Shown here: positions 61,586 through 64,000 of the stretch, one piece after another | Position numbering within the stretch: the stretch's first letter is position 1 | Layout of the letters: every line of letters begins with the position of its first letter | DNA from: Nostoc sp. 'Lobaria pulmonaria (5183) cyanobiont' | GTDB lineage: Bacteria > Cyanobacteriota > Cyanobacteriia > Cyanobacteriales > Nostocaceae | Length of the DNA stretch: 64,000 bases | Direction: 5' to 3' | Assembly (NCBI RefSeq): GCF_002949795.1 | Contig: NZ_CP026692.1 | Location: 2,898,545 to 2,962,544 of the forward strand | Notes under the pieces: model-generated | Database searches by the model: none | The model's input: the letters and a program-made list of their open reading frames with translations, nothing else | Told to the model about the DNA's origin: nothing | Program-made: the position numbers and the translations under genes

Positions 61586-63345
61586 GTGATCGAAAAAAAG
61601 CCTCGGCATCGCCCACAAAGATATTTCCCGGATGCCAAACGAATAATTGTAAAATGTGAGCGAGAATTGTGTATCCATTGCAACACAATATTAGTTAGCC
61701 TTCCATCTTGGCACATGCGAAAAACCATTCAAACCTTAAATGGAGCAGTGTTTGTGGCAGGCAAGGGTAAAGAATGTGCCAACTCTCAATGTGAATATTT
61801 TGGTAAACACTACTTAGCCTGTGGTGTGCTAAAATATAGTTTACCTCAAAGCACTTACGGGCTAGATGTGCTGGCATTTATAGGTTGGCAACATGAGCAT
61901 GAGCATCAACAGTTGGTAGAAATTCAACGCTTATTAAAGCAGCGTGGTGTTGAAATTAACGAGAGGAACGTAGGCAAGCTCTATCGACAATTTCTAGCAC
62001 TCTTAGGTGGAACGATTGCACATACCCAGGAGAAATTAGCTGCCACAGCCCATGAACATGGTGGTTTAATTTGGGCAATTGATGCCTTACAGCCCGAAGG
62101 TCATGGAACCTTGCTGTATGTATTGTACGAAGTACTAAGTGGCACACCAGTCAGTGGAATTCAGTTACAACAAGCACAAGCACAACGGCTAATTGAATGG
62201 CTGCAACCATATAAGGAATTACCTTTTACAGTGCTAGCAACGCTGTCAGATGGGGAATCAGCAATCATTGCTGCAATGAATTCAAGTTGGTCAAATGCAC
62301 CACATCAGCGTTGTCAAGCCCACTTTCTAAGTAATTTGAGTGAGTCTGTACTGCCATTAGATACAAAGCTCCGACAGCAATTAAAGGCAGATTTGGATGG
62401 GCTGCCACAAGTTCCAGATCGCTCAGAAAGACTTCTTCACCCAAATCAATTAAGACAGCCAGACAGTAGCCCCCTTTTTTAGCAATTCCCTATTTGTCAA
62501 GAGATGCGGAGTTAATGGCAGTCGAATCCCAAATTCGTGCTGCGATTCGGGATTGTGTAAATCGTACCAATCGTAAACCTTTTAATTGGGGAGGTATTGA
62601 AGGCTACCAACAATTATCAGTTATTGGAGAAATACTACGTAGTTTACCATGCCGGGAAATTGACACAGATTATTTATCTCTATTGTCAGTATGGGTGGAC
62701 CTTGCTTTACTGACTAATTGTTCAGTAGCATCGGATTTAGAAGAGGCGCACAAGTGGCTGCGAAGAATTGCCGAATGTTTGCACTATCCAGAACACACCA
62801 GTCGTAACACAGATGATGTGACTTATATCACAGAAGCTGCAAAATTACCTTTAACAAGCTTTCAAGTCCGGTGCAAGATGGAAGAGTTATTACAACAGTT
62901 TGTGCCTGACAGTCAACAAAATCCGGCACAATTTGCTCTCAAAAAAAAGTTACAACTGCTGTGGCACAAATACGGGGCTAATTTGTTGCACTGCTATGAT
63001 ATCCCTGGTTTACCGCCAGATAATCTCAAAATTGAGTCAAAATTCAGCCAGTTGCGTCGCCATCAGAGGCGAATTAGTGGGCGCAAATCAACTGTTGAAT
63101 TGCGTGATTTTGGGCAATATCAAGTTCTCTTTTTTGCTGAGAATGAAAAACAGCTACTTGAACAAATTCAGCAAGTACCTATAACTGAGTATAAAACTCA
63201 ACGTCGTCGATTAGCAATGGCAGAAGCTCCTCGCCAACAAAAACGTCGTCTTCATCGTAATCCAGTTAGCGCAATACAAGCTTTGGTTAATCAACATCAA
63301 GAACTTCTCACTGTGCTTGAGTTTCAAGCTCTCAATACCAATTAG
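61586..63345 (+). pseudogene. DDE-type transposase gene with a -1 frameshift
   Basis: Two open frames, 61586-62482 and one entering at about 62470 and ending 63345, together encode about 585 residues of one protein. Part 1 has a zinc-knuckle (C-x2-C...ECANSQC), a first acid in LIWAIDALQPEGHG, a second in TLSDGESAI and a HQRCQAHF motif (C-x2-H as in MULE/ISL3-like transposases). Part 2 has KIESKFSQLRRHQRRISGRK with the final Glu. The join lies at CCCCCTTTTTTAG, where a one-base slip back would restore the frame. It is either a decayed gene or expressed by slippage. No terminal repeats were found. The start GTG is assumed. Confidence 0.65.
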
Positions 63346-63461
63346 ACAGCTAGGGGTTACAAAACTTACTTGCGACTTGAGTTTAACGTACCATACCGCA
63401 CAAAAAATTGCAAACATAACGTAAACTGCCGTACTATCTTTATATTATTTCTCTGTTGTGT

Positions 63462-63731
63462 ATGCCGAAATCAGGATTTAAAACAATCACAGTACCGGAC
63501 TGGATTGTTGATGAAATTAAGAGACAGCCTGACTATAAAGGGAATCAAGCTGCCACTTTGGGGGCGCTCGTTAGGGATGGTGTTGCGGCTCGTGGCGGAG
63601 AATTGGAAAACCCAGCAATATTCCTTGCACAAGTACTGAATCACTTACCTAATTGGGAGCGGCGCGAATCCTGGGAGTTGGCGCTGACTATTTTAAGTTG
63701 GTTGCAAGAAACAGAGCGCCCTTCTAGTTAG
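63462..63731 (+). CDS. Small hypothetical protein upstream of DUF5674 gene
   Basis: This encodes 89 residues from ATG 63462 (MPKSGFKTITVPDWIVDEIK). A short strand (FKTITVPDWI) followed by two helices resembles small ribbon-helix-helix regulators, but the match is not strong. The C-terminal half is helical and Trp-rich (NWERRESWELALTILSWLQE). No membrane segment. It is 31 bp before the DUF5674 gene on the same strand, and the pair could be a two-gene module. Confidence 0.55.
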   Translation: MPKSGFKTITVPDWIVDEIKRQPDYKGNQAATLGALVRDGVAARGGELENPAIFLAQVLNHLPNWERRESWELALTILSWLQETERPSS

Positions 63732-63762
63732 CTTTGATGATATTACAGAGGTTTTCAGCTGT

Positions 63763-64000
63763 ATGATTTTGCTGTTACGCGAACGCGCTACCCCGGAACA
63801 ACTTGAACAAATGCTCCAAGAACACAAGTTCTACATTAAAACCGCAGTCGATATCGAGCGTCGGGTGTTGGTTGGTGGTGGTGATTTGCACTATGACTGC
63901 GAACAGGCTCTTTTAGGTGATGGTAGTCGGCAAGAAACTATCTGGGCAGCAAGCTTTATGCCTGTGACTCAAAAGATGATTTTTGAATCGATTGTCAATC
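63763..64000 (+). CDS. DUF5674-family protein (partial, cut by window edge)
   Basis: 79 residues are visible from ATG 63763: MILLLRERATPEQLEQMLQE, then VDIERRVLVGGGDLHYDCEQ and ALLGDGSRQE. This matches my memory of the DUF5674 family, small cyanobacterial and patescibacterial proteins of unknown function. The pattern D-IERRVLVGGGxLHxDCExxLLxxGS is the conserved block. The rest lies beyond the window. Confidence 0.7.
   Translation, partial: MILLLRERATPEQLEQMLQEHKFYIKTAVDIERRVLVGGGDLHYDCEQALLGDGSRQETIWAASFMPVTQKMIFESIVN

Noticed and set aside
1..64000. CRISPR arrays, tRNA and rRNA genes
   Set aside because: I looked for regular repeat-spacer patterns and tRNA-like cloverleaf or rRNA sequences while reading and saw none, but this was by eye.

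Overview
The window looks like a piece of a filamentous, Nostoc-like cyanobacterial chromosome. It is AT-rich and carries many GCGATCGC (HIP1) octamers. It also has typical Nostocales features: XisH/XisI, AAA_35-type NTPases, a GUN4 domain, abundant palindromic interspersed repeats and many insertion sequences. Almost all genes from 11.4 to 52.8 kb lie on the minus strand and form a specialised-metabolite island.

Layout. (1) 0-8.5 kb is mobile and accessory DNA. It holds two inverted copies of one IS, an operon of xisH, xisI, a tyrosine recombinase and two unknown genes, an aldo/keto reductase relic, a Rieske (pheophorbide a oxygenase-like) gene cut by the second IS copy with a visible 6-bp target duplication, and a truncated SDR. 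(2) 8.7-13.6 kb holds a large beta-repeat protein of unknown role, a small unknown gene and a coiled-coil/GUN4 fusion. (3) 13.7-24.1 kb is a microviridin-type graspetide locus: a 44-residue precursor with the PFFARFL leader motif and a TYKFPSDLED core, two ATP-grasp ligases, and two paralogous ABC exporters flanking the locus. Between them lie a LamG-patatin fusion, a glycine-rich membrane protein and a relic of a GNAT acetyltransferase. (4) 24.1-27.6 kb holds an SDR without the usual YxxxK, an agmatinase fragment, an HEAGH metallopeptidase-like protein and a SAM methyltransferase. (5) 27.7-52.8 kb is a three-gene, seven-module NRPS whose adenylation codes read Gln, Thr, Leu, (Ahp position), Leu, N-Me-Tyr, Val, followed by a thioesterase. 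This is the architecture of a cyanopeptolin (Ahp-cyclodepsipeptide). (6) 53.4-56.0 kb is an IS1634-like element inserted in an older transposase relic. (7) 56.8-61.5 kb holds three AAA_35/STAND-like NTPase genes. (8) 61.6-64 kb holds a frameshifted transposase gene, a small unknown protein and the start of a DUF5674 protein.

How it may work together. Cyanopeptolins and microviridins are unrelated chemically, but both are serine-protease inhibitors. Here they are encoded side by side on one strand. Upstream of both there are direct repeats built on CTTAAC/GTTAAG with a 9-bp period, which suggests joint control (inference). A striking secondary theme is that short palindromic repeats have been inserted in frame into surface loops of the NRPS, an ABC exporter and an AAA protein without breaking the reading frames.
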